A program made the position numbers and the translations under genes. Below the pieces are notes generated by a model, which was not told the origin of the DNA, searched no databases, and worked only from the letters and a program-made list of their open reading frames with translations. 64,000 nucleotides of DNA from Asterias amurensis. Taxonomy: Eukaryota > Echinodermata > Asteroidea > Forcipulatida > Asteriidae. Of this stretch, positions 28,701-43,700 are shown in pieces (positions within the stretch are counted from its first letter, which is position 1; each line of letters begins with the position of its first letter). The stretch lies in assembly GCF_032118995.1 (NCBI RefSeq), contig NC_092650.1, positions 13,204,501-13,268,500 on the forward strand, given 5' to 3'.

Positions 28701-31700
28701 CGTATTACAGGCAAAAACTGCCTCGATTGACGCCATGAACAGCGCCCTCTCGGGTCGGGGTCTACTCTTAAATTTGTAAATGATTTTTTTAAACCTTAGT
28801 TAACTGTTTATTCACATTCCACTCATGAAAACACATATATTAGTGACAAAAGCTTTATTTTGAAAAAATACCACTTCCAGGTGACTTTAAACATTAGTTA
28901 AATAGTGCACCAAAATTGGAAATGAAAAGAACACCTTTTACTTTTGTGCTGATATTAGTGTCAGTTACTTGTAAAGGTTTGAAACCTGCTACCATGGCGA
29001 CTGACATCAAATGGAAGTTTTATTTGACTGTGTGTGTACATTTGAGTGTACAGGGACAGTACATGTAAAGGGGACAGGATGTCTGTCCATATTAGTATCT
29101 TTTGGTTTATATAGACACAGTCAAAGTTTATCAGTGTTGCCATTTGATGAAGTCAAGTAGGCAGAGAGTCAGTCATACCTTATTGTGATCATGTCAATGT
29201 CATATATTATACCACACTGTCGAATAACTGATAACATAGTGAGACAACAGTCTGAATAGTGAGTCAGTAGTGTAAGCTCTGTGTGTTCTTCCCACTCAAT
29301 TTCAACCACTTGCATCATGGCGCTGTTTCCCTCTTCCATGAGTAAAACAAATATTGACAGTTCACAACAGCTTTTTAGTCCAAAGGTCTGTGTTGTTTCA
29401 TAGGCATTGAATGCTCTCTTTTAAACCCTCGTGTTGTAAAATGCATCAAAAATTTATTATTTTGTTGGCCCTCAAAAATCTGAACCCCAATATCCTCAAC
29501 ATTGTAATTCTACCTTCATGGTTAAAGGCAGTGGACACTATTGTATTGGTAATAACTCAAAGCAATTGTAAGCATAACAACTTAGTTGGTAACAAACAGT
29601 GGAAAGCTGTTGATAGCATAAAACATTGTGAGAAATGCTTCCCTCTGAAGTACCGGTATATAACATAGTTTTTGAGAAAGATGTTAATTTCCGCGAATTT
29701 TATTTCTAGACCTCAGAATTAGGTCCTGAAATCAAGCATTAGACAGCACACAACTTGGTGTGACAAGAGTGTTTTTTCTTCAATTATTATCTGGCAACTT
29801 GCTTCAACGATGAATTTAGTTTTGTGCATGTGTTGAGATACACGAAGTGAGAATACTGGTCTTGGACATTTGCCAATAGTGTCATGTGTCTTTAAAGATT
29901 GCACTTTTACAATTGACTGAAGATTATTAGCCAACATAAACATAAATTCAGAACCATCGTTATTCAGTTGGGCAGATTGTGATTGGTAACTGCATACGTA
30001 CATGTACACTGTTGTACACTTTGGCACAGAAAGGTTTCACTTTCAATGCCTTGGTTATTTCAGCTAGTTTATGTAGTATGTAGTCTCCCCCCATTATTGA
30101 TTTGTGCAGTGAGCTTTGCTCAATTCCTGAAACCACAATCCTACATTGTTATGAATTGATTTCTAAGCTTCCTTTCAAGCTATTCATTCGGCATTGTGTA
30201 ATCATTGCACAAGTGTTCTTTACTGTATTGTGTGATATACAGAGCTTGAAGGTTAGGCAGTGAAAACACATACAGGATGCAAAACTGTTGGACCAGTTAC
30301 AGGTTTCTAAACTGTACCCATACACCTGACTTCCTTGAGCAGGTTCAAACCACAAAGAAAAATCATTAATGACATCTCACCTACATTTACAATGTGATTG
30401 ATTATACTATGTATGGACAGTGTACACTCGTTTGCATTTAACAGTACATTAGATTAATTTATTGAGTGGGCCTACCATGCCTACTGTACATGTAATGTAC
30501 TTGCCAATAATAACTGAGCAATTAATGTATCATTTGTATGCAGTTTCCTACCTACATGTACTAAAAGTTTGTAATATCCAGTATACTTTAAAAACACCAT
30601 ATTTGTGATAAGCTCACTCAAATAACAAAAGCATTGTAGATCTTGTTGATGCTAAAGTACTCTCCAAACTCATGCACACTATTGGTAATTGTCAAAGACC
30701 AGTCTTCTCACTTGGTGTATCTCAACATGCATAAAAAAACAAACCTGTGAAAATTTCAACTCAATTGGTCGTCAAAACTGCGAGACAATAATGGAAGAAA
30801 AAACACCCTTGTCACACAAAGTTGTGTGATTTCGCGACCTCAAAATCTCATTCTGAGGTCTCAAAATAAAATCCGTGGAAAATTACTTCCTTCTCGAAAA
30901 CTACAGTACTTCAGAGGGAGCTAGCTGTTTCTCACAATCTTTTATACTATCAACAGCTCTCCATTGCTTGTTACCAAGTACGTTTTTATGCAAACAATTA
31001 TTTTGAGTAAGTACCAATAGTGTCCAGTGTCTTTAAACTATTGGAGTGTACATGTAAGCCTACGTGCCAGATTTTGTTTTGTTTTACTTTGTTCATAGTC
31101 ATTTCGTTGGTTTGCTTTACTATAGAATTAATTCAGTTTGTACTGCAATTATTAAACAATTTAAAATTCTTCTTGTTTTTCAGGGAGGACGTTAAGAGGG
31201 AAAGCTTTCTACAACGTTCATGGCAATGTGTACTGTGAGGAAGATTACTTGGTAGGCATGGAAATAGGTTACCAACTATATTTAGCAGCTTCAAAAATTC
31301 AACAATACTGCATTTACAATTTGTGCATGACAGATGTTTAGCCTACTGTTTTATAAAACCTGGGGTCGATTTCACAAAGAGTTAGGACTCGTCTTATCTC
31401 GAGTTAGGACAAGTAACTCGTCTTAGGATTAATCTTAAGGTCTGCATGCTACAGTGCAGGGTTGGGACATGTGCTAAGTCCTAAGATTAGTCTTAAGTTA
31501 GGAAGAGTTTTGTGAAATCGACGGCAGGGATAAAATTTCAGTTTCATCCCTGCAGCCGATTTCACAAAACGCTAGGATTAATCCTAACTCGAGTTAGGAC
31601 GAATAACCCGTCCTAACTTAGGATGGGTTCAATGCGTCCAACGTATTTGAATACGGAACTGAACCCGTCCTAAGATTAATCCTAAGTTAGGAAGAGTTTG

Positions 31701-34700
31701 GTGAAATCGACGGCTGATCCTTTTGTAAAAATTTACAAAGCGTAATTCCAGTGGTTAGTGTTTTTACCATCAACTTTTTAATAATCGTGCTCAGATCAGC
31801 ATTATTAAGAAACTATTTGAATTTGAGATAAATTCATAAAATTGTTGGGATGTTGATCAACTAAAACCAAAATCTAAATCATGTAAACTTTTCCAACAGA
31901 TCCTTCATAATGAAATATTTCATATTTTTTTGGCACTACATGAAAAGTGATGATGTGTGTACCATTTAAAATGCAAGCTGTTTTGGAAAGCCTGAATCAA
32001 TATTTGCAATGGCTCCTCCTATGATGGTTGTGTGTATGTTGTTGGTATATTTAGCACTACCAGCATTTAATTTTGACGACTGTGTTTTCTGTTGATAGTA
32101 CTCAGGATTCCAACAAACAGCAGAGAAATGTGCAGTATGCGGCCATCTCATTATGGATACAGTAAGTACAAGCCTCACTGGCTAATACCAACTACAATAA
32201 TATATATGAAGATTCATTTTAGAAATGCCAACCAGTGTTTGCAGGGATTGGATAAGGGACTGTTCACATTTATTAACACTTTCACAAGCGTACAAACCGT
32301 TAGATGGAAGGGAGGGTGTCAATACCTGCCGTACGCTTTTGTTTTCTGAAACAAATGTGAACAATAAAAAAAAACATAGCTTCATGGACCTTTTTGTAAT
32401 GATAAGACACAGTGTGTACTTTTCAGTACTTTTGTTTGCATTTTTTTACTTTTTTGAAATTCAGATATTTGTTTAAGTGTGTATACATCCTTTTTTATAT
32501 ATTTCTTATAACAAGGATGCAGAATAATGTGGGAAGAAAAACTTTTCTTCAAACCCTTTAAGGGGGAGGGAGGGGATATTGAAAAAGTGTTCAGTTTGTA
32601 ATTGTAAGCTTGTGTCGCAATATCTGCACATTGCATAGCACAGCGTTTCAGCATTGGTGCTCAGACAATCAAGTTTTTGTGACACTAGCCCCTATGCTGG
32701 GAATGTGCGTTGTGGAATCTCCAAACTAAAATATTCCACTTGACAGTTCTCTGTATTCAAAAACGCATTTATAAGTAATTGTTTGAAGAAAAAAAAACAG
32801 CATTGAATGTGGTGCAGTTGTCAACTCTTATCAGCTGGAAGTACGTAAACTTTTGAACTAAAAATTTAGTCAGGTAAATTTTCTGAACTAAAAATTGCTA
32901 AATTCGAGTTGCCATTCTACTCTACTCCTGGAAGATCTTTAAAGTTGTGTTTGGGTCAATGTTGTAGCCAAAGTAGCCCACATAAAGCTGTTGTGTACCT
33001 TTCCTATGGAAGTTCATACATAATATTTCACACACTATATATAAGAACACAATTTCACACACTATAGAAGAACACAATGCATTCGTCATCCAGGTTGACA
33101 TGTCCAGTTAGAGTTATTACACAGTTGTCCATAGAGAAATATGTACACATACCAATGGCATGGAGATTACTGAAGCGTAACCCGAAACCATAGCTCTGCT
33201 GATTGATAGTGTACAGTGTAGATGTAGATACATGAGCATTATACTTGTAGACCTACATCATGTACATGTAGGCCCTACATTAACGTGAACATCTGTTGGC
33301 ATAAGTACATGTCCACATATATTTACCATTAATTCATTGTTATTCAGAGCATGCACATTATTATATAGAGGGAATTCTCCATCTGGGAGATGTTTTTATA
33401 GATGTATAATGGTATAGTGGACTGTGGGAAAAGAATGTGCCCCTAAAAAGCACACAATGCAAAATGCTAAATATTCTAAAATACTCAACAATTATTAATA
33501 TTAGAAGTCCTGCAGCTTTTTTACAGTAAGAGGAAAACTATTCATTGACTCTTTCAAGAAATGTAATCGTCTGCTCAAGTTGATATATATGGGAAGTCCG
33601 GGCGACCATCGAGTTATTCTCACTTCAAATAATAATACCTTAACACTGGTGTGACTTTATCATTTGTCTGAGCATCAATCTTGACAAAATGTTCCTACAT
33701 CTCTCGGCAAATAGGACCACTTATTTCAGGGCTCACTACTAAGCTTGGGCAATATCAACTTATTTTATTCACGATATATCGCCGACAATATATCGCGATA
33801 TTTGATATAATCGCGATTAATAAAATTTGACATCACCAGTCTTTAGACTCCCAGTGAAAGTTGTAGAAGAGACAGTCATAGCATAAGAGAGGTGTTCTAA
33901 TGACCTATTCTTCTGGTTTTACTCCAAACCTATGGGGTGCAAGATGTCTCAGCTAGGAAATACATCGCGATATTGCGATACTTAGTCGATATCGCGATAT
34001 ATCACGATATATCGCGATATATCGATATTTCCATTAAATCCAAATCGATCCGATATTGAAATCGTTTCCAAATTAGTATCGCGATATTCAATAATATCGT
34101 GGTATCGCCCAAGCTTACTCACTGCATGTGTATATTTCATCCAAAATACCTCAAGTTGGAAGTCAACAAACCCCAGGTCACAAGGTGCAAATTATTTTAC
34201 GCTGTATCCCTTTTCTTGGGCTCTCAAATCTGTCTATTATTATAAGGCTGACACTTCCTATTCCTCCCTATTTTGTGGGGTGCGCCCTGAAAAGGGATAT
34301 TTCTGTGGATCAAAAACAAAACAATTAGTTATAATTTAGTTAATAACGGATCAATGTTTGGGCTAATGATTTTTAGGGGGCCAGTATTATACCTGACAGA
34401 GATCTTCAATAAGGGAATCAATGTGTGGTGAAGAGGTTGTTAACTAGTGGTTTAATCCCAACGGGGCCTGGTTTTTGATAATTTTACCAAGACAAAGTCA
34501 GGTAAATTTCACCACACTTTGATTCCCATTCATATACACCTTTTCGGTCAAACACGTCATCACTTTTTTGTCAAAAAAATTAAATAAATGCAAATATTAT
34601 AATTGTTAAATGATTTCTTTCAACACAACACCCCTCCAGCTATGAAATGGTAAAGCCCTCCGCCGCCCTCGGGTTCACAACTCCTTATAAGGGAGTGCTG

Positions 34701-37700
34701 TGCGCGTCGCGCATATAGCGTGATGTGGCACAACTGTTTCAGCCGTTGCTCTCGACCAATAGGAATGGAGAAACTGTCTTATAAGAACAGGTGCAAGGTC
34801 GCGTGTCATGCCCATGTTATAACACCTTTTACTTGTGTTATATCATCCGTTCAAACAACACCTCAAGATGCCCTCTCGACCAATCAGAATGGATAAATTG
34901 CCTTAGGTATTTATGAATGATGTTTAATAATGTTGATGACTGTTGTGTATTCTAGATACTACAAGCCATGGGTAAATCCTACCATCCCGGCTGCTTCCGC
35001 TGTGTAGTGTGCAACTTGTGTCTAGATGGTGTCCCATTCACCATTGATGTGGATCACAAGATTTACTGTGTCAAAGACTACCATAAGTAAGTACCAGATG
35101 CTACAAATTATGTCAGTATAGCCCTTGACATCAGTTTATCAAAATATTTACCTTATCAGTCACTGAACTTTTAAAATTAAAAGCTGGTTTTTCACTTTTT
35201 GAGAAATTGTTCTGTCAAATGTCAGTACATAAAGTCAGTGGACGCTATTGGTAATTACTCGAAATAATGATTAGCATAAAACCTCACTTGGTAACATGTA
35301 ATGGGGAGAGGTTGATAGTATAAGACATTGTGACAAACGGCTCCCTCTGAAGTGACGTAGTTTTCGAGAGAGACGCTTTTTTTTCTGCAAATTTGGTTTG
35401 AGACCGCAGATTTAGAATTTGAAGTCTTGAAATCAAGAATGTGAAAGCACACAACTTTGTGTGAAAAGTTTTTTTCTCTTCCATTATAAAGCTATAATAT
35501 CTCGCAACTTCAATGACCAATTTTGAGCTCAAATTTTCACAGGTTTGTTATTTAATGCACATGTTGAGATACACCAATTGAGAAGACTGTTCTTTGACAT
35601 TTACCAATAGTGTCCAGTGTCTTTAAGTCATGATAGGTTTCCCAAAAGACATTCCCAAGTTGAAAAAGGTTTGTATTTGTTGAGATTTTGATTTGCAGAA
35701 GTAAATGTCGTTGTTGAGCCTATATTCACATTTTTGTTTTTCTTTGTGGTGTCTTTTTCATTTTTTACAAAACAGGAGTCACATTCAGTTTCTGTCTGTG
35801 ATATCAGTTGATATCAGTTTTATGTTTAAATTTAAGCCAAATGAAATTGATGATTATGAACAAGTGATCGAGTGAGTGTGTGAATGTATAGAGAGAGTAT
35901 TACAAAGTGCAAACTTGTGGGATTTGTTTTTATTTATTTATTTTTTTTTTGGAGGGGGGGGGCTCTGAATTTTACTTTTGCAACTGGAACGCAAAATAAA
36001 TTGAGCTCGCCAAGCAGTTCCTTGGTCCCCTTTAGAGGATGAATTACTTAAGCTATTTAAAATGTTATGTTGAATATGATCAGATCCAGTGTCTTACTTT
36101 TCAATGTGATCCACTGGCCAGATGTTTTGGAAACATTTCCATATTGACGATAATTAAAAATATAAAAAAAGTCTGCCAGTAATGAAGACATGCTAAATCT
36201 AGCCGTAGCTGTAGCCGAAGTCACCAGTTCAGACAAGCCCTTTTTAATCAGGCCTGCCATGGACTCTCCTTTTGAGAGTGCAAGGCCGTTTTCTTTTTGC
36301 TAAGGGCACTTTTATAGGAAAATCTTAAACAGCCAATAAAGGATGATCTCAAATAAATAGATATTACATTTTTCTAATAGCTGCAGTCCATAGGAAACAT
36401 ACAAAAAATATAACGAGTCTCTTACCTCGCGTTAAAACATGGTAAAAATGGATTTTTCTCCAGAACGCTCCAAGCCAAATTTCTGAAAAACGTGGGGTCA
36501 AACAAACCCGCGCGACAAAGGAATCGTGATGTCAGTGGCGGCTATTTGATGTGGAAAATAGCGCCTTCAGTTTGCCAAAGCTGGAGAACTGTGTTCAAAC
36601 CCAATTAGGGGAAAATCGTCACTGGCGTCAAGGGGTCATAGATTTATAAGGTGTTTTTGACTCTTGACTGAAAAAGCCGCGCAGCCGGGTGCATTTTTTA
36701 TTTGTTACTAAATGCTAATTTTGAGAGTAAAATGGTTGTTAACCGGTATCTACGATGTCTATTTGGCCATATGCAAAACTATGCGAAACTTTTGAAGGGG
36801 CACCAAGGCCAAGATCAGGAGAATCAGAGGCTGTGGCCTACGTGCAATTCCAGATGGGAGTATCACATGCAAGTTAAAAAGCTCCCTGCTGATGCTAATG
36901 ATAATGTCTGTAGTGATGAGTCTGTATGCAAAGTGTTCCATGTAGAAATCTTGATGTATTTAACTAAGTGCCATTGAGATTGTATCTTAAGGTCATCTCG
37001 TAATCAATGCTAAGGCAATTACTGGTTGAATTGCGCATTTTACATTTGTGATGAGAAATTTGTGGAAGTGGAACGATGCCAGATTTTGTTCTTGTTTGAT
37101 ATTCACTATAAAAAGCACTATTTGGATAGCAATAAGCATTACAAAAAAATGTGCAAATTTGTTGTGTTTTTTTTTTTTGGGGGGGGGGTGTTTCTCTTAA
37201 ACACAACAATATTATCCACACAAACTTATTTAAAGGGAAGGTATACCTTTGGTAAATTACCTTAAAAAACTTACTTGGTACGTAGGAAGCACTGCAGCTG
37301 TTGATACTGTAAAGCATTTTGAAAAAGATTTGGAATCTGGCTGAAGAGAGAGTGATTCAAAAACATTTCAATCTTGAAAAACGTTTCTCAAACTTTTTAT
37401 TGCAATTACGGATTCTTCTTGCAAGAACATAAACCCATCCAGATTTTCGTCAGTATCTCAAAAGCGTTGCCACCTATTGAAATGAAATTTTCTTCTAATA
37501 CGATCAAATGCTTCAAAAAACCTACTTAGGGGTAGTGAGTTTACAGTTATCCTACACAATGTAACTTACATGTAGAAGTGTTCAATAGAGTGCGAGTGTG
37601 TGTCACTGAAGGAGTACAATTTAATCATTTGGGGTTAATAAAAGTGTTGTTTTGAATGAGACTTTTATTATTTAGGCATTGTATGTTAACTGTGATGTAC

Positions 37701-40700
37701 TTCTTCTAAACTCTCCCATTTTTCCTTTTCCCCATGCCTTCCTATTATTCTCATGATATCAGGAAAAGGTAAACTGTTACCCATTATGGAATTTCTGTCT
37801 CAAATTTATTTTATTTTTATCTGTTTTCCTTCGTGAATTTGATCAACTGCTTGTTGTACTTGTATTTTATGTGAGTTGTTTTTACTGTATTTCAAGTCAA
37901 AATATTTTTTACAAATAAGCAACCGACCAGTATACTGTGGTGTTCATAGAAATACACACAACATAGCTGATTTTATGTTTTTAATTATCTGAAGTCGCTG
38001 AACATTTAATACTATTTAGAATTTTTCACGGTGTGATTTTTGGTGATTTCATGGTCAAGCTGGCATAGTGGTGTATTTCCTCGCCTTCCACCTGAGGTGA
38101 CCCCTCGGACACTGGTTCAAATCCTACCCGGAGCACTACATGGATGGGGTGTTCAGTCCATACCTGACTGCATGGGTTTTCCCTGGAATAATTCTCTAGG
38201 GTTTTCCTCTCACTTAAACTGGAACTTCCTTCCTGTCTTCTCTTTATTGGGTTCTTGCCTAGTCCATAATAGATGTTAAATTTTCATCGAGTATAAAGAA
38301 TATTAATTTTGGTTTTTTACCCATACACCGATGTGTGTTAGCACTGTATACTCAGTACTTTCCCGAGTCCTGTGAAAAAAAATATATCACAGGCATGTTA
38401 CTCGGGTGGGATTCAAACCCACGACTCTTGCAATTCTAGAGCAGTGTCTGACCAACTAGACTATCGAGGTTGCCCGGTAGCTAGAGGCATATCGAATCCT
38501 AGTCCAGTGATTTGATTTGCTTTTATGAGATTCTTTGTCCCCACAACCAGAATAAATTAAATGAAATCTGCAGTATAGACCTTAATCACGGACGGTGTGG
38601 TCATCTTTATTTACTCCATTCCAACTCACTGTTTTGTTCTATTTTTTGCTGTATGCATTATACCTTTCACTGTACTTTTATTTCATCAATCAACATTGTT
38701 ATTATTATAAAGTAAAACCAATTAATTTATATTTTGAAGGTTCAGGCTTTTTCCTGGTGCCCTCCTCGTATCACCCTTTGTTCTTTTTTCTTGTGTTTTA
38801 TGATTATTTATTGTGATATTTGGAAATAAAAAAACAAACAAACAAACCAAACTGAGGCTAGACGAAATAATAGTCTGGTGCCATGCGCAATGAATATTAG
38901 CATTGATTACTGTTATTGGAAACTGGGAACATGACCAAGATGGTGACAACGTGATAAAGGTCTCTGATGCTGTTGGTTCATAATTGTAGTATTATGTACA
39001 CTGAATACAATACTTATAATGCATGTCTTCATAAAGGTACATCCAATGACTGCTCCAGTTGTGATTCTCAGTTATTGTATTCAGTGTGTTCAGCCAAATG
39101 CTGCACATGTGTCATTTAATTAGTCCAGTTCATGTATAAACTCGTCTAACACAAAATCTTGTTGTGGGTTTTCCCCTTAGATGATCCTTACAAATAGAAT
39201 TTTAATTTTTCCGATTTTTGCAACAACTTATAAAAAATTTTAAAAAGTAAAAAAAACCAGAGTATATATGGCGCTTTGATTAAATTCAATAAATGTAAGC
39301 ACAGGTAGTTTATTTTACAAACAGTACCACATTTCATGTAGGCGTCTGTTTGTGCTGCTAATATTTGGATGTTTGCATTATTAAGGTCATGGGATATACT
39401 AGTATCACTATGAAAATAGCTTGAACATTTGTTGATACTGAAAACAGGCGCTTGAATCCATATCCAGAGTTTTTAAGGTCAAATCCCACTTATGTAAACT
39501 TTTCTTAGTTCAACCCCAAATCAGTTCAAATTTACCCAGGCAGTTTTTTTTGTGGTTTATTATTTGACAAACCAAATACTGAATGCATTTTTACTTCGCC
39601 TCCTGAAATGCAAGAATCCAGATTTCTCGTGATTATATTATGCCACAATGCTCACACATGAACAAGAGCATGTGTTTTTTGTTTCGCCATTTTTGTTTCG
39701 CCTCCTGAAACGCAAGAATTCAGATTTCTGGTGATTATATTATGCCACAATGCTCTCACACGAACAAGAGCCTGTGTTTTGACTGGAGTATGTTGGACAT
39801 TATGCAAGCCTCAGGCAGTCTAAAGTACATTAATTAATTTAATGCACTAAATCAATTTGGTTAAAACATGGTTTCATAGCTCCATGGTTACATGTACGTA
39901 TATTTCGATCTATTCTCATGCAACCAGCTACATGGATACTCCATTGAATGTCATGGCATTTCAATTTGTATCCAGTAATACAAACATGTAGCGTGGTCAC
40001 CAAATACACCCAACCTTGAGAGGGCATCAGCTGGTGCACAATAAATTGAAATCTTTTTGTTATTTCTAATAATAATACGCAAATGGATTCACTGTTTACT
40101 TTAGTGGCAGCAAATATGCAATGCATGCTCATTGACTGTACAGTGTAGGCCTACATGTTCAATTCAATTAAGTGTTCCGAATGCCTCGACTGTTCTAAAA
40201 CAAAAAGTTGCATCATTACATAATTTATGAGTATGTGAGTTATGGTATGCAAACTCGAGAGCATGTGAGGACTTTTTCCCAACAGTTTGAATTTTAATAA
40301 CAGTGACATGTTTGATCCTATTTGTTGCTTGTGCATTCAGAATATGGCAAATGTTTTTGTTGTGGTCCAGTATTGTTACCTGACAACATGTAAATTCAAA
40401 ATAATACTTCACTGCTCCTTCTCAAAATCTTGAACAGTTATTTAAAAACACAATTTCTAATCAAGTTCCCAACTGGTTTGAGATGTAACAGTTTGTTTTG
40501 TGTTTTTTTCTGTATCTCAACTGATTCAGGAGAAGGTAAACATACAGTACATGTTCTTTATTACTTGTCAAGATGTTTTTTTTTGTACATATTTTTTTAT
40601 GGTGAAGAGGATGTAACGTTTTGTTTACTCGTTACATATTTGTTGGTCTGGTATATAAAACCAATCTTAATGAATGTGATTGCATGATTATCTTTTTTGA

Positions 40701-43700
40701 AGTTGGATTTCCAATTTTCCTGCATGATCTGTGTACCATGTCAACCCACTTGTGTCTGGTTAATTATATTTTAGACTATGTGTGTACAGCATGTACCCCA
40801 AAATCCCCACAACCCATCTATCAGGCAAGCAAATTAACAGCTGACCTTTTAATTTTCTTGTTTTGGGTTTGTAGGATTTGAAACTTTGCATGGTGGAAAT
40901 ACAATATAAAAAGGTTTGCGGTAACACCATGTAATGACTATCTCTAATGAGTTGGGGTGGTTCTGAAAAGAACCGTTGGTTTCAACTCTCAACTCTTAAA
41001 GTTGAAACCAACGATTCTTTTCAGAACCACCCGAACTCATTAGAGATAGTCATTACATGGTGTTACCGCAAACCTTTCTATATTGTTTTTGATTTATCGG
41101 TTGTGCTATTTAAACACCGAGTCTTGCTGAGCCTGCCTGGAACTTTCCAATTTTGTGAAAAACTGCAGTTGCATTCCTGCTTGAATGGCCTGATCTGGAT
41201 TGATACAGTTCTGTATAAGACAAATCACCCTGGTTTTTGCAAGTGCAGTGGATGGTCATCATGGTTCCCCTACAACACTCGTAGTGGAATTTTGTGTTTT
41301 GCTTCAAACTTGATTATCCAATGGTCTAACTATGTGCTTGTTTTCAACACTTGTAATGAACTATATTGATATCAAACTCACTGTATTTGGTATTAGAGTT
41401 GCATGAAGTGTTGTCCCTTTTATCTTTCTCTGTCGTATGCTGTGGCACGTCTTGCATGTATTTCTATTCATTTGTTCATCTAGTCACGTATTTTGATTCA
41501 AGATCATCTTTGGAACTGACTATTTCACGTTGGTGTGGTATTTTGTTTCTCCATAAATTTAAGTTTGGGTTTGGGTTATTGATTTTGTTGGATTTTAAAG
41601 TAATACTGCATTTGACCTGGAAGTAGTTTAAAATAAGTTTTGCTATCAGTCCATTCTTAAACAAACTCCAGACTGTAAAAGTTGACAGTTGTAAGAGAGA
41701 CTTGCTGTTAATCTGTCATGTTGAAGAATGCACAGAAAGTAATTAGTTGAAGTGGTGTTATGGTGCTGCATTCATTTCTATATCACATACCAACGATCTT
41801 TTTGGAGCTTTTCTATAAAACCAAAACTCCTCGTTTAAGATAAATAAATCTACATCATATCATAGCAAACAGCTATGTAATTTTTGTAGGACAAAAAGCA
41901 CAATGTCCACAGATTTACACTAAACATACACAGTTTGAAGATAATGATAGTAGAAAGCTTCCCTGAAAATATTATGTGCTGAGGTGCTGTAGTTTTTGGG
42001 AAATGAGTAAAACAATGTCATGAAAATAATTTTCATGTCATGAGACGAAAATTATTTTAATCATTTACAAACGTATTTTCATTACATTTTTTTACTCATT
42101 TCTCAAAGACTACAGCACCTCAGTAAGTAGGATTTTGAAGGGAAGCTTTCCACTATCATTATCTTCAAACCCTGTGTGTTTAATGTAAATCTATGGACAC
42201 TTTGAAAAAGTACTCAAATCCTTTAAAAGAGATATTGTCACAAATTTGTTCTGTAAACATTGAAATTTCCACACTGACTAAAAAGATTGATAACACTTGT
42301 ACTACAGTGTCAAGCAAAATTGTACATGAAGGTATAGTTCTCAAAATAACTCTGTGTGAATGGAGTCGTTGATTCACTTATTTTCACATTCATTGGAGCA
42401 CATGCAGGTATGCTCAATATGAACAAGCCCGTAGGCTGTACATTGTAGCCTATACATTGTATCATTCACTACATGTAATTCATCTCGATTCTCACAGTCA
42501 CACCAAGGAGATTTCTTGTTCCCTCAAACAGTTTTTCAAAATAGTGGTGGTCGACAATTTGTAATCAAAGAAATTATGCTATGACCGTAGTTAGAGTTGT
42601 AGAATATGCTTGTTGGTAGGACAAGCAGCCAGTGTCAAATTTCATGGCTGTGCTCACTGAAAAGTTCTGTGCTTACGTTGCGCTGTCAAGCATACTATGG
42701 GCTGTAAGCACAGAATTGTGCGGTAAGCAGAGCCATGAAATAGGGCCCTTGTGGTAGCGCAAATTGGGGGAATAAACCATTTTGTGTCATAAATAATGCA
42801 CGGGGAATACAGGATGCCAGACTACTCTGCCTATTAGGATGTGCTGCAAATGGACCGAAAATGGCATCCAGCAACCATTTGACCAAAGAAAACAAATCCC
42901 GGATTGGGATTAGAAACCTATTTGTGTCCCAAAAAAAGCATGGGCAAATACAGGGTGTCCGACTTTTCTGTCAATAGGGTTGTGCTGCAATTGGAACGAA
43001 AATGGTGTCCAGCAACCATTTGACCAAAGAAAACTTAAGTCCCTGTATGTGATAACTCTCTTAATACACAGCTCGGGTGTAGCCATGTTACATTAACTTG
43101 ATGCTACCACAGAATCTGTCTGGCTTGCAACAAGCTTCTACTTATATAATGGTAGTTGCATCCCTTTTATAAACTTAAGTTTTTACATGCATTAAGGTCG
43201 ACAAAAACTGTTATACAATGGTAGTTTCAACCCTTTTATGTATGAACTTCAGTTTTAAATTCATTAAGGTAGACATTCCACTGTTCATGTGAGAGTTTCT
43301 GATGTAGGTTGACGTGTTGATAGTGGTATGAATACTGTGTGAAATTGAAATAGAAGTTAAAGGTGCGACTGAGAGTGATTATCAGAATTATAAGGAAAGT
43401 CTGATTTGTGTTTGTCCTTTTGTTTGTTAACCTTGTCTTGTACTTTGAGCTAAAACTTCATAATACCATTTGGAGGAGGAGCTATTGTGTAGAAATATGA
43501 GTATGTACTGTGCATATATATTTAAAGATAGAAGCAACTTTGATTCAGTTAAAGGGACACATTGCCTTGGATCGGGCGAGTTGGTCTATGAAAACATGGG
43601 AAACTGGTTTAATTATAACATGCATATGGTTTGAAAGATGTTTTACAAGTAGAATATAACGATCCACACAAATATGCCTTGAAATTGCGTGGTTTTCCTT

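Noticed and set aside
36702..36977. 91-codon plus-strand frame in Ajuba-family intron 5
   Set aside because: It has no splice context that would keep phase between exons 5 and 6, and no recognisable motif.
38043..38125. Possible tRNA-Gly gene
   Set aside because: There is extra sequence between the anticodon arm and B box, no acceptor pairing, and a SINE-like body follows.
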